Assembly (NCBI RefSeq): GCF_023276375.1
Contig: NZ_JALLPK010000001.1
Span: forward strand, 1,674,001 to 1,738,000
DNA: 64,000 nt
Origin: Halocatena marina
Lineage (GTDB): Archaea; Halobacteriota; Halobacteria; Halobacteriales; Haloarculaceae
Reading direction: 5' to 3'
Each line of letters starts with the position of its first letter. Positions within the stretch are counted from its first letter, which is position 1. Of the stretch, positions 18,653-27,674 are shown piece after piece. Made by a program: the position numbers and the translations under genes. The notes below the pieces were generated by a model. That model was given only the letters and a program-made list of their open reading frames with translations, had not been told where the DNA came from and did no database searches.

Positions 18653-19360
18653 TTACTCCTCCTTCCCCTCATCGGGGATTGTCGGTGACGTCGCGTCCTG
18701 TTCAAGATCACTCTCGTCGAGAGAGTCCTCAGCCGACTCTAAGATCGCTTCGAGTATCAACAGGGTGCTCGCCGCACCCGGATCTTTGTGACCGACTGAT
18801 CGCCAGCCGAGGTAGGATGCACGTCCCTTGTTCGCTCGTAGAGGCACCGTGAACTCAACACCACGTCGAGCAGCGTCGACTGCCTTGGCTAGTGCTTCCT
18901 GAGCCGGAAGGTCGTCATTCTCGATGGATTTCTTGTACGTGTGAACAGCAGGCGTTACAGCGTCGACCATTGTTTTATCACCAACGCTTGCTCCACCACG
19001 GTCTGTGAGCTTTTCGAGATACGCTTCCCCGAACGCAACCGTCGACTCCGGAGTCAAGCCCTCAGACAGTTGATCGCTCGCGTGCATTATCGACCCACCG
19101 TACAGCGGGCCAGCAGCACCACCGACTTCCGAGATGAGCGCCACACCGACGGCTTTGATGATGTCGTCGATATCGCTGTCTCGTTCTTCCTCAATTTTCT
19201 CAACAACTGTCTCGAACCCACGGTCCATATTCGAACCGTGGTCTGCATCGCCAATCGCAGAGTCAAGTTCAGTCAGATACGGCTTCGCCTCGGCCAGCCG
19301 GGCCGCGACATTCTCTATCGCTGCAAATACTGCCTCACGTTGTCGGTCAGTTTTTTCCAT
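18653..19360 (-). CDS. dhaL: Dihydroxyacetone kinase subunit DhaL (ADP-binding)
   Basis: 235 residues of the DAK2 fold. The nucleotide site is ELDSAIGDADHGSNMDRGF with Asp33, Asp38 and Asp40 binding the magnesium ions; GGAAGPLYGGSI and RGGASVGDKTMVDA are the other conserved loops. DhaL holds a tightly bound ADP/ATP and phosphorylates dihydroxyacetone that is covalently held by DhaK. The C-terminal ~25 residues are acidic and longer than in bacterial homologues. It is the middle gene of the operon, 60 bases after dhaK. Confidence 0.94.
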   Translation of the reverse strand: MEKTDRQREAVFAAIENVAARLAEAKPYLTELDSAIGDADHGSNMDRGFETVVEKIEEERDSDIDDIIKAVGVALISEVGGAAGPLYGGSIMHASDQLSEGLTPESTVAFGEAYLEKLTDRGGASVGDKTMVDAVTPAVHTYKKSIENDDLPAQEALAKAVDAARRGVEFTVPLRANKGRASYLGWRSVGHKDPGAASTLLILEAILESAEDSLDESDLEQDATSPTIPDEGKEE

Positions 19361-19420
19361 AGTGTTCTCCAGCCTGGGGGTTCCACCCGATATAATTCGT
19401 TGTGGTTGCCACGGATTAGA

Positions 19421-20416
19421 TTATTTCGTCTTGAACCCGGGCGCGTCAGTCGGTGCGCTGAGCAGATCCTTCAGTTCGTCGTCGAGATCAAGCACGGTGA
19501 CCGAACAGCCTTCCATGTCGAGTGAGGTCATGTAGTCACCGACCCACGTGTTCCACATCTCAAGCCCCTCGTCTTCGAGGAGTTCTTGAACGCGGCGGTT
19601 GACAACGAACAACTCAGAGAGAGGCGTGCCACCCATGCCGTTGACCATAACGGCAACCTCACCAGACGGTTGAACATCGTCGAGCACCTCGGTGGTGAGA
19701 CGTTCGGCGATGGTGTCGGCCTCCATGATCTCAGTACGTTCAACACCAGGTTCTCCGTGGATTCCGATACCGATTTCGATTTCGTCGTCGTCGATATCGA
19801 ACGTTGGTTCGCCCTTATCGGGCGTCACACACGAAGTGAGCGCCATTCCCATCGAACCAACGTTGTCAACGACTTTCTCCGCTACGCGGGTCACTTCCTC
19901 GATAGCTGCGCCGCGCTCTGCTAACGCGCCAGCACACTTGTGGACGAAGATCGTCCCCTGCACACCCCGCCGCCCGGAGGTGTACGTCGAGTCCTCAACT
20001 GCAACATCGTCGTTGACGACGACTTGCTCAACCATATCGACACCCTCTATTTCGGCCATTTCGGCGGCGGTATCGAAGTTCATCACGTCGCCTTCGTAGT
20101 TTTTGACGACGCACAGCACTCCTGCACCACCGTCGCAGGCCTGAATCATCTCACTCAGTTCGTCACCGGTCGGTGAGGTGAATACCTCACCCGCAGCCGC
20201 ACCGTCGAGCATTCCTTCGCCAACGAAGCCCGCGTGTGTTGGCTCGTGACCGCTTCCACCACCGCTCACGACGCCGACCTTTCCGTCGACCGGTGCATCG
20301 TCTCGTACGACTACCTTCGTGTCGTCCAATCTGCGTGTGCGATTCGGATACGCGGCGACAATTCCATCGACCATCTCGTCGACTACATCTGACGGATCGT
20401 TGAGTAATTTCTTCAT
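19421..20416 (-). CDS. dhaK: Dihydroxyacetone kinase subunit DhaK (substrate-binding)
   Basis: 331 residues, the usual length of DhaK. Conserved features: GGGSGHEPTHAGFVG with His57, VKNYEGDVMNFD (105-116) and IGIGIHGEPGVERTE with His220, the residue that binds dihydroxyacetone as a hemiaminal. The ATG at 20416 starts the family N-terminus (MKKLLNDPSD); a longer frame to 20659 adds unrelated sequence. AAAATTATATGCC (about 20452-20464) is a likely TATA element. First gene of dhaKLM; with ptsHI and glpF it gives a complete route from external dihydroxyacetone to dihydroxyacetone phosphate. Confidence 0.95.
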   Translation of the reverse strand: MKKLLNDPSDVVDEMVDGIVAAYPNRTRRLDDTKVVVRDDAPVDGKVGVVSGGGSGHEPTHAGFVGEGMLDGAAAGEVFTSPTGDELSEMIQACDGGAGVLCVVKNYEGDVMNFDTAAEMAEIEGVDMVEQVVVNDDVAVEDSTYTSGRRGVQGTIFVHKCAGALAERGAAIEEVTRVAEKVVDNVGSMGMALTSCVTPDKGEPTFDIDDDEIEIGIGIHGEPGVERTEIMEADTIAERLTTEVLDDVQPSGEVAVMVNGMGGTPLSELFVVNRRVQELLEDEGLEMWNTWVGDYMTSLDMEGCSVTVLDLDDELKDLLSAPTDAPGFKTK

Positions 20417-20546
20417 GGAGCTTTTACCCCCAGTTAATGGGTAACTCACGTTGGCATATAATTTTCCCCTATACGGGCCGTCGATACTGTGTCTGTCTGT
20501 AATATGATACCGGTAGTTCAGTATTAATCCGCAAGCGGTAGGGATG

Positions 20547-21713
20547 CTATTGAGAGTCGACTGCCCGCTCGACGGCGTCAGGCTCGACGAGAAGCTGATG
20601 GCTCGTATAGTTCCCTTCCGCGCGCCCACCCCAGTTGTCGTCTCGCTTTGTGATGCCAAGCGTCGCGACGTGCGCCAAAAGGTCTCTGATTCGTCGTGCA
20701 GTCAGTGGTTCATCACCCTGTTCTCGGCACAGGGTAGTGTATGCCTCGTAGACGCGAGCGGTTCGAAACCAATCGGTGTCGGGTTCTTCACGTGTAAGTG
20801 TCGACAGCGCGTACAGGAGTCGATCGGTGTCTCCAGATATTTGATCGAATTTCTCACGGAGACGGTTGCTTTTCACCTGTTTGTGGGCTCGCGGAACGAA
20901 CGCGGTCCGAACAGCGTCGGCATCCTCAGCACGTGCAATATCACCGGCGACGAGGAGCGTTTCAATCGCCGTCCGCGCATCTGGAATTCCTTCCGATGCT
21001 AGTTCGACGACATGCTGGATCACTCCGTCTTCGAGGCTGTCTGATCGAAACGCGTCTTGCCGCCTCTCGAGAATGGTTCGAAGCTCTGTGTCGTCGTAGG
21101 GTGGGAAAACGAACGTGCGCTCTGCAAGCGCGGTTTCGACCGCATTCGACATCCGATCGGTGATTGTTGGGTCCCCACTAATGCTGATCGACCCTACCTC
21201 ACACGTATCAGTCTCCAGTTCCGCGATGCGAGCCACTACGTCAAATGATTCTGCGTAGTCAATGCGATCAAAGAGGAACAGTACCACATCATAACACTCT
21301 TCCAGCACTGTTCGCAGTCGATCGTCATACGCCGAAAGTGAGAGTCCTCGTGAGGGAATCGACAGCCCGGTAGTGTCGGGATCGTTCAGATCAGCAGCAA
21401 CAGTGCGGACCACGCCTGTCTTTGTGGAAACTGAAAGACAATCGACGTGGGCGACGGCTGCGCTGACTCCTTGCTCTGCAGCGTACCGCGCGACCCGATT
21501 GGCGACGTAACGAGTGCACAGCGTCTTGCCAGTTCCTGTGTGTCCCGAGACAAGCACTCGTTCCGGTCGTCGGCCGAAGATGATTGGATTGACCGCGTCG
21601 TCGAGACGAGCGATCAGCTCGACCCGATCGACGATCCGATCTCGTCCCGGCAGATAATCGATCTCTAGTAACCGTCTGTCAGCGAATACGTCCGGGGGCG
21701 AGTGTCCTGTCAT
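20547..21713 (-). CDS. Orc1/Cdc6-like AAA+ ATPase, divergent
   Basis: 388 residues of the Orc1/Cdc6 replication-initiator family. Walker A is GHTGTGKT (57-64) and the N-terminal LPGRDRIVDRVELIARLDDAV is typical. Walker B reads LFLFDRID (145-152), with Arg150 where catalytic Glu is expected, so ATP hydrolysis may be lost. A winged-helix C-terminus (about 300-388, ARRIRDLLAHVATLGIT) could bind origin DNA. Such accessory copies are common in haloarchaea and may mark dormant or plasmid-derived origins. It is oriented away from an AT-rich upstream region and lies about 2 kb from a cluster of ORB-like repeats. An ATPase of a related family is the alternative. Confidence 0.8.
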   Translation of the reverse strand: MTGHSPPDVFADRRLLEIDYLPGRDRIVDRVELIARLDDAVNPIIFGRRPERVLVSGHTGTGKTLCTRYVANRVARYAAEQGVSAAVAHVDCLSVSTKTGVVRTVAADLNDPDTTGLSIPSRGLSLSAYDDRLRTVLEECYDVVLFLFDRIDYAESFDVVARIAELETDTCEVGSISISGDPTITDRMSNAVETALAERTFVFPPYDDTELRTILERRQDAFRSDSLEDGVIQHVVELASEGIPDARTAIETLLVAGDIARAEDADAVRTAFVPRAHKQVKSNRLREKFDQISGDTDRLLYALSTLTREEPDTDWFRTARVYEAYTTLCREQGDEPLTARRIRDLLAHVATLGITKRDDNWGGRAEGNYTSHQLLVEPDAVERAVDSQ

Positions 21714-22211
21714 GTTTTGTTACGATGTTTTTGTCGTGCGTTGATGGCAGCTGAAGGAGGCAGCGTACTTAAATCATTCTTCCACATGATTAGAGAGGAA
21801 GCCCGGAATGTCCAGTGGTTTGCATCGGAAATGAAGTTCCAGTATTGATCTCCCAACGAACGTCGTCTCTTACTCGTGGATATCGACTGTATAAGCCACT
21901 AGTAATATCCGGTTACTGGTTACAATCGGATAGTAAATCAGCTAGTCAACGATTTATAGGTGTAGAAAATATAAAAAATAAGATAGTATGGGAGACTTAG
22001 TGAGTGACAAACAATGGACTGATACAGCTTAGAGCTCCGATTTGATCGATGATAGAAATCACTGAGTAATCAACCATTACCTACCCGACACTATGTGTGC
22101 AGGTTGATAAACAAGAAATGGTTTTAATCTATTGTATAGTTTTAAATACCAATGGTCTTTCTACCAATTGCAATATATAAATTTATTATTCTAACACTGT
22201 ATCTTGTGCAA
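21714..22211. other. AT-rich region upstream of the Orc1/Cdc6-like gene
   Basis: About 500 bases, strongly AT-rich towards its right half. GATTTAAGTACG (around 21767-21778) is a possible TATA element for the orc-like gene. TCCAGTG (21811-21817) and TTCCAGT (21837-21843) resemble, on the opposite strand, the core of the ORB-like repeats further right, but two short matches are not strong evidence. Confidence 0.4.
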
Positions 22212-23003
22212 TCATCCAAGTGAACCAGTCAATTCAGCAGCGTAACCAGACTGCTTCGTGTATTCACTACCTGACATGAGAACAGGGTAGAACAGTTTAT
22301 CAGCGGTCAGAACTCTTCCGTCGATGGTTGCGTATGGTTTTCCATCGAGAACCGGCTCGAAATTCTCGACGTGGAACGCACACGACGTTGACTCCGACTC
22401 GCGTTTGAGTAGCTGTTCACGCAAGCGATACACAGGAACTGAACATCGATCGAGTACGTCGTTATCGAGGAGAACACCGGTTGCGGCGAGAAATTCCCGA
22501 ATGATTCGTTTGGCGTTAATAGTGGCTTGCTCGGTGCCTTGTATCCCACACTCGACCTCGACGACAGGGGTGTAATCGACGAGTGAAGGCCCGAGGAGCC
22601 CGGCCGTCTCGACGACAGCCTCGACCGATAGATAGGGACAGATTGCTGTGGCGATCGGTCCAACGGTGTTGACAATGGCAAACGGGCGCTCTTCTGATCT
22701 CATAGAGTGCAGCGAGAGCGTCGTACAGCCAGCCAGTTCCATGAGCAATTCATACGCTAAACGGCGCTCATCCACCTCTGCATCACGATTGCCCGGAAAT
22801 TCACGGTTCATGTCGGTCTCTGTGTAGCGTACGCCCCGTTCAAGCGCCCGTTCGTTCGCAATGATGAACTTCACGGGTCGCTTGACGTTTGGTTCCTCTT
22901 CGAGCAACGCTTCGATCGCATGCGCTCCACACGGTTCGTCCCCATGAATTGCCGCGACGACCGCGAGTTCCGGATCACCCATTCCCAACTTTTCTATACG
23001 CAT
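22212..23003 (-). CDS. Succinylglutamate desuccinylase/aspartoacylase family zinc hydrolase
   Basis: 263 residues of the M14-related AstE/AspA family. The zinc ligands are visible as AAIHGDEP (His20 and Glu23) and SLHS (His99), with TDMNREFPG (63-71) carrying the conserved substrate-binding Asn and Arg. The ATG at 23003, preceded by a GGTGA ribosome-binding motif, starts at the first strand; a longer frame to 23045 is unlikely. It follows a small unknown gene by 10 bases. It would cleave an N-acyl amino acid or similar amide; the exact substrate is not evident. Confidence 0.85.
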   Translation of the reverse strand: MRIEKLGMGDPELAVVAAIHGDEPCGAHAIEALLEEEPNVKRPVKFIIANERALERGVRYTETDMNREFPGNRDAEVDERRLAYELLMELAGCTTLSLHSMRSEERPFAIVNTVGPIATAICPYLSVEAVVETAGLLGPSLVDYTPVVEVECGIQGTEQATINAKRIIREFLAATGVLLDNDVLDRCSVPVYRLREQLLKRESESTSCAFHVENFEPVLDGKPYATIDGRVLTADKLFYPVLMSGSEYTKQSGYAAELTGSLG

Positions 23004-23013
23004 TCTATTCACC

Positions 23014-23277
23014 CTATTTCTGTTCTGATGATGGAGTATCGGCAAGATGCGCTGCCTCCATCGTTTCGGTAACTGAATCTCGCCGGATTAGTGCTGAGAC
23101 ATTTCTGATACACTTGTGTCGATCGTGCAGCTCTGCCTTCGTGAGTTCTGGATCGAGCTGTGTTATTTCTGTCCACGTATCAGTATACACATTGTACTTC
23201 TCGAATCGCCATCCAAGAATCTCGATCTTATTGATTCGATCTTGTAGCATTTTTTTGGGGTGGTTGGTGGCTGCCAT
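23014..23277 (-). CDS. Small hypothetical protein upstream of the aspartoacylase-like gene
   Basis: 87 residues from the ATG at 23277 (MAATNHPKKM). It contains an aromatic patch, GWRFEKYNVYTDTWTEI, then a charged stretch and a polar C-terminus. The stop is 10 bases before the aspartoacylase-like start, so the two are probably one operon. The longer frame (23337) is rejected because its N-terminus translates a tRNA 3'-end fragment. No family recognised. Confidence 0.6.
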   Translation of the reverse strand: MAATNHPKKMLQDRINKIEILGWRFEKYNVYTDTWTEITQLDPELTKAELHDRHKCIRNVSALIRRDSVTETMEAAHLADTPSSEQK

Positions 23278-23284
23278 CAGCAAA

Positions 23285-23308
23285 GCCCCGGCGTGGAATC
23301 GAACCACG
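23285..23308 (-). tRNA. tRNA 3'-end fragment (T-arm plus acceptor strand), not a complete tRNA
   Basis: On the minus strand CGTGG-TTCGATT-CCACG forms a perfect five-pair T-stem with the canonical seven-base loop, followed directly by CCGGGGC, a plausible 3' acceptor strand. No matching GCCCCGG 5' strand, D-arm or anticodon arm could be found upstream, so this is a remnant of about 24 bases. Such remnants typically arise when an element integrates into a tRNA gene. A chance match is the alternative. Confidence 0.5.
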
Positions 23309-25182
23309 CTTCTCCAACGAGGTAACGGACAGGTCACAGAGTATGGCTACCTGGCACGCAGTTTAGGTGTGCTGAGAGTATCTCTGCACGAACCGTATGT
23401 ACTGTCAGTGATGTGGATTGCTCCCAGACGAGGAATCGTTCGTCCGCGTTCCCCGACCGGTTCCCGAATACTCTGAAAACGAACCCGCTACGAATTCTCA
23501 ACTGAGACGTGAGGCGGAAGCACGGGTGCGTTCGCACTCGCAGAAACCAAATGGGAGGAATCCTTCCATCTATTGTTCGATTTGTTGAATGGTGTGTATG
23601 TGATTGATATACATGTGTAGAACGGTGTCAATGTAAATGTTTCGATGCTGCAGATGACAAGACAAAATTTAGTGAGATAGCCACAAACGATGAGTAATGC
23701 GAAGCATTCTCGTCTGTTATTTATAATCACATTATATACATAATATTCATGTGCTTACTAGGGATGTCATATCTTCTCATTGTTTGACCTAACTCGAACT
23801 CTGAACGGGAAGTGTGAATAAATTAGACTGGAAATATGGATTGTATTGCGGTTTTCACTGGAAATGTGGTCCCACAATAGGATCTCGTCTGGTTCGAGAG
23901 TTAATACCACACAGATCCAGTGACCGTCTCAAAAATCACATTTTCGAGTAGACTGGAAACATAGTAAGATGATTGATACGTATGCGGTATTGTTGCTAAA
24001 TATCCGTAGTATTTGCCTCAGAAGCCCTAGAAAGACCACATTTCACTGGAAATGTAGTAGGTAGGGGTGTATGATACACGACAGCTATAATGTGACTATT
24101 CAGATTTCCGTTGTGCCTTCGGACGGCTGTGAGAATCATCGCTCTTAGTTTCTGTGAGAACCATCAGTACGATGGGAGGAGAGCGAAACAGAGACAGCAG
24201 TAGATAAGTATTGGTTGGAAATCACTGCACAAGACTATCCGATCGACGGTTCTCCTCGCTCACCGCCACCACGACAGGTGGCAGCCCACATTTCGGATAG
24301 CTATCACAGCAGTACGGCTGTAATGACTACTCAAAGAGGAACACTATTTCGAACACTGTGATCGTAAATCGACTGACCATCTCCGTTATAGCCACATAGC
24401 GTGATTTAAAAGCGGTACCCCTTCGATCAGACAGGGAGGCTGACGTTGTCATTCTCACCGGACAAGGGGTGATGTTTGTGTATGACTTCTTACTCGAATG
24501 TACACAGCGTCAACCTTCAAGCACTACCAATCGCGAAGGTTCAGGAGGCACGATCCAGTTCCTCTCTTTGGCCTGCTGTCGACAGAGCTGCGCCGCACGG
24601 TACTGGTTGGCATTTAATATTCTGAAGTTGAATCATCGTATTCGGATACTATCTCTTGTCTCGATACTCTCTATGTTGATCACCGTTGTCCCACAGTTGA
24701 CAACCGGGAATGAAACATTAATCGTGAGTCTGTAAACGGGATCGATCCGAAGTCAATCGTGAATGATGGTATGGAGACACAAGCCACGGAAAACCGTTCT
24801 GGGAATCCCCGGTGCTTACTCTTGTATATTTCGTCGGTCCTGTGGCCGACCGTCTCCAGTGACACCACCTCGATCATCTCAGCAGTCCATATCTAATTCC
24901 GCGCAAACTGTCCACCGATAGGCAGTATATATTCTCGACTGTACGATGTGACCGCTGATCGTTAGTTACTGCCACGAGAGCTTATTTCACACCTGTATTC
25001 CTGATGAATAAGTCCACCAGACGTATCTTTCGAAAAGTAACACACCGAACCAACCAACTCACAGATAATTTCCACAGTACCTACCGGACAGCCCGAATGA
25101 TCGGTTCTAGCGCGACAAAACCGTGATTGAGTGGTGATGTCTTTTGGCGATATCGCTCCCCTGCTCGCTCTCGACTCACGCA
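23309..25182. other. Gene-poor block containing ORB-like repeats
   Basis: About 1.9 kb without a supported gene. The first 200 bases are relatively GC-rich, then the DNA is AT-rich. It holds four ORB-like repeats (separate entry) and a GC hairpin at 24265-24282 (GCCACC/GGTGGC). Short frames such as 24469-24735 have no recognisable features. Together with the tRNA fragment it looks like a decayed integrated element or a replication origin. Confidence 0.5.
23821..24056 (+). repeat. Four direct ORB-like repeats (core ACTGGAAA), candidate replication origin
   Basis: The octamer ACTGGAAA occurs at 23827-23834, 23857-23864, 23952-23959 and 24045-24052, always on the plus strand, spaced 30, 95 and 93 bases apart. 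Copies 2 and 4 share TTTCACTGGAAATGT, an imperfect dyad (ATTTC/GAAAT arms); copies 1 and 3 share TAGACTGGAAA followed by YAT. The core is like the archaeal origin recognition box (CCAGTGGAAAC type) bound by Orc1/Cdc6, although the usual G-run directly after it is weak. The surroundings are AT-rich and gene-free, and an Orc1/Cdc6-like gene lies about 2.1 kb to the left. Confidence 0.5.
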
Positions 25183-26535
25183 CTATTTTGACTCGTGCTC
25201 AGGGATCATGTGACCCGTCTCCTGATGGGGACCGCAGAGAGCGTCCGACGACTGGCGGCACGCGGTTTCTGCAAGCGAGCGCGATTCTGACGAAGGCGTT
25301 TTCTCTGCTTTCATCTCTTCTCTGTCGGCATCATCGATAGACGGTTCCGGCAGATACCGCCACGCAACGACGGCCAGCACGAAACAACCCGCTGCTGAGA
25401 GTCCCGCATTGGCGAGGTATCCGGGACCGAAAGCGGTGAAGACGAGCCCCGCGAGTGCTCCACCGATCGCAAAACCGATCTGTCCAGTGGCAGCTGTGAG
25501 ACTCATGAGTGCCCCGCGACGTTCGTCGGAAACAAGTTCGGTTAGGAGAGCTTGGAACGAACTCCCGCGGGAGGCAAACAGCCCCATTGCAACGGAGAAA
25601 ACGACGTAGATTGGCCAGAGAGCAACGTTCACAAAGGGCGTCACAAGAATCACTGCCGTCACGGCGAGTGACGCACCAATGATGACTGGCTTGCGGCCGA
25701 CTCTGTCGGATAATCGACCTGCCTCAGGACCAGCGATGACGTTCCCGACACCGCCAAGAAAGAAAAGGAGTGCAATTGCTCCACCGGTCGCCCCGAACGT
25801 GGTTTCGAGCCACAGCGGAAGGTATGCGATGTACAACGGAAAGCTCAGAAAAACCAACGCAAACATGACTGAAGCGGCCGCGACGCCGGGCTGACGGAGT
25901 AGCGAAGCGTATTCTGCGACTGCGTTGTGAACGCCAAGTGGTCTTTCCGAACGGCGCGCGTCCGGTTGCGGGACGAAGCGCCAGACAAGTACCGAAGCGA
26001 TACCCATCACGACGGCGAACACGACAAACGGAGCGCGGAAACCGAGCGCGGTTGCGAATATGATCCCTAGCGGAACACCTGCGATCTGACCGGCTGCAAG
26101 TCCGCTCAGTACCCATCCACTCGCCCAGCCTCGACGTTCGCGTGGGAAGTAATCACCAATATAAGCGATCGCTGCTCCGTTGAGAACTCCACCAGCACCC
26201 CCAGCAAACGCTCGAACGGCGAACAACGACGCGAAACTTTCGACGAACCCGTGCGCTGCGAGTGCAATCGTCATCAGAGTGGTTCCGATCAGCAAGATGC
26301 GCCTGCGTCCAATGCGATCGGAGACCGGTCCGGCAATGAGTGCGAACACACCGACGGCAAACGCATACGCCGTGATGAGAGTTCCGAGGAGCCCGACTGT
26401 TGTGCCTAGTTGATCTGCGATACGCGGTAGGATCGGCGCGATGATCATCACCTGACTAGCGAACGAAAACACCACCAACCAAAGGACAAAGAGAATCAAA
26501 TACTCCGAGACAGTATCGTGATCAAGCACATTCAT
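25183..26535 (-). CDS. MFS transporter, DHA1-type drug/proton antiporter
   Basis: 450 residues with twelve hydrophobic segments. The loop 2-3 signature of the major facilitator superfamily is GPVSDRIGRRRILLIG (about 69-84) and its repeat in the second half is GRLSDRVGRKPVIIG. LNGAAIAYIGDYFPRERRGWASGW is typical of the multidrug exporter (DHA1) subgroup. The C-terminal ~55 residues are a charged cytoplasmic tail. It stands alone next to the gene-poor block. Substrate unknown; export of a toxic small molecule is likely. Confidence 0.88.
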   Translation of the reverse strand: MNVLDHDTVSEYLILFVLWLVVFSFASQVMIIAPILPRIADQLGTTVGLLGTLITAYAFAVGVFALIAGPVSDRIGRRRILLIGTTLMTIALAAHGFVESFASLFAVRAFAGGAGGVLNGAAIAYIGDYFPRERRGWASGWVLSGLAAGQIAGVPLGIIFATALGFRAPFVVFAVVMGIASVLVWRFVPQPDARRSERPLGVHNAVAEYASLLRQPGVAAASVMFALVFLSFPLYIAYLPLWLETTFGATGGAIALLFFLGGVGNVIAGPEAGRLSDRVGRKPVIIGASLAVTAVILVTPFVNVALWPIYVVFSVAMGLFASRGSSFQALLTELVSDERRGALMSLTAATGQIGFAIGGALAGLVFTAFGPGYLANAGLSAAGCFVLAVVAWRYLPEPSIDDADREEMKAEKTPSSESRSLAETACRQSSDALCGPHQETGHMIPEHESK

Positions 26536-26714
26536 CCGACGATACTGATGTTGAGGTGGCGCTTGATCATGAGTCTACCGTCAAAACACCTACTTTGAAT
26601 ACTGTCCCAGCTGGATTACCTCGACTGTCGATACGACCGCGACAGCGATACTACCGATCGCTGTTGTCCCACTCGGAACAATGTGTTCTCTCATCTGGCA
26701 ATCGGGGAGCGTGA

Positions 26715-27467
26715 TTACAATCCCGTGAGAAGCAACACTGCTGTATAGCTCACTCCACCGACCGCAAACGCCCAGAATCGACTGTCGCTCTCTTCTGGGA
26801 GTTCTTCTTTGATTACATTGAGTACGATGCCCCCCGCTAAAAAGGCGAACAGAACTGCGAGTGCAGCCTCGTCGATTTCTATTAGGTACCCAACCATCGC
26901 TCCGAGTAAGAGTGCCACCGAAAGCAACCATCGAGCAATTCGGTTGTACTCTTTTTGATGTCTCTCTTGAAGTGCGAAATCGGTCACGACGAAGTGAAGG
27001 CCCATTGCAAACGTAAAAAAGAGTAAATTATCGATTTCTGGCTCCTGTTGGTGAATGAGAAGATAGCCAATAAGGAGGTTATAGAAGGCAAACGAACCCA
27101 GATGTATCCAAAATATTTTCGTGTTAACCTGAGGAGCAACTGTCCGATTGCGGTGTGATGATTGCTGCGCAAGCCGTTCAATCCCATAAAAGAACGTAAA
27201 TCCAGCGAGCGCAACGAGATAGACGTGCCGTTCTGAGAATGCGAGGGGAATCGGCTCTGCTTGCTGGATGGTCCGTCCGCTTCTGCTGAGTTCCGGAAAC
27301 ACGTGAACAAAGACATACGCTACCGAAGCACCCCCAGCAAACGAGAGCCAGCGACTGCGAGGAACGCTACTCAAAGCAGTAAGCCGGTTTGCATACAAGT
27401 GCACGATAGATAATCCGATAGCACATATCGATGCGAGCACGACTGGTTCAGCCTGCAATACGAACAT
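26715..27467 (-). CDS. Polytopic membrane protein, distant ZIP-like metal transporter
   Basis: 250 residues with about seven to eight membrane segments. Features reminiscent of the ZIP family: GASVAYVFVHVFPELS (helix with His and Pro-Glu), MGLHFVVTDFALQERH, and AGGIVLNVIKEELPEE, which resembles the helix V metal-site motif (Gly-x-x-hydrophobic...PEE). A His/Arg-rich loop lies near residues 105-115. The similarity is weak, so metal transport is inferred. The ATG at 27467 is preferred over a TTG one codon earlier. Neighbours give no clue. Confidence 0.6.
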   Translation of the reverse strand: MFVLQAEPVVLASICAIGLSIVHLYANRLTALSSVPRSRWLSFAGGASVAYVFVHVFPELSRSGRTIQQAEPIPLAFSERHVYLVALAGFTFFYGIERLAQQSSHRNRTVAPQVNTKIFWIHLGSFAFYNLLIGYLLIHQQEPEIDNLLFFTFAMGLHFVVTDFALQERHQKEYNRIARWLLSVALLLGAMVGYLIEIDEAALAVLFAFLAGGIVLNVIKEELPEESDSRFWAFAVGGVSYTAVLLLTGL

Positions 27468-27674
27468 CAAATCACGCCAACCATTACTTCCAACTATACG
27501 TAGTGGATAAATAATCTTTATGCCGGCAGACTTATGTATAGATTCTATGCTTTGAAGATGGGAAAATGCCGGAAGACGTTAGGTTGTGGCGCTTAGTAGC
27601 TGTGACGTAGAACAGTTGACTACATGGCCTGCCGGAACGCTATTGAGAGCGCGTCCCGATAGAGAGATTACACC

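Noticed and set aside
23285..23360. Complete tRNA gene on the minus strand
   Set aside because: Only the T-arm and 3' acceptor strand pair properly; no anticodon arm, D-arm or 5' acceptor strand is present.
24265..24282. GC hairpin GCCACC/GGTGGC as terminator
   Set aside because: No gene ends nearby and no T-run follows; function cannot be supported.
24469..24735. 88-codon plus-strand frame in the gene-poor block
   Set aside because: No recognisable domain, many Cys and rare-codon runs; probably spurious.
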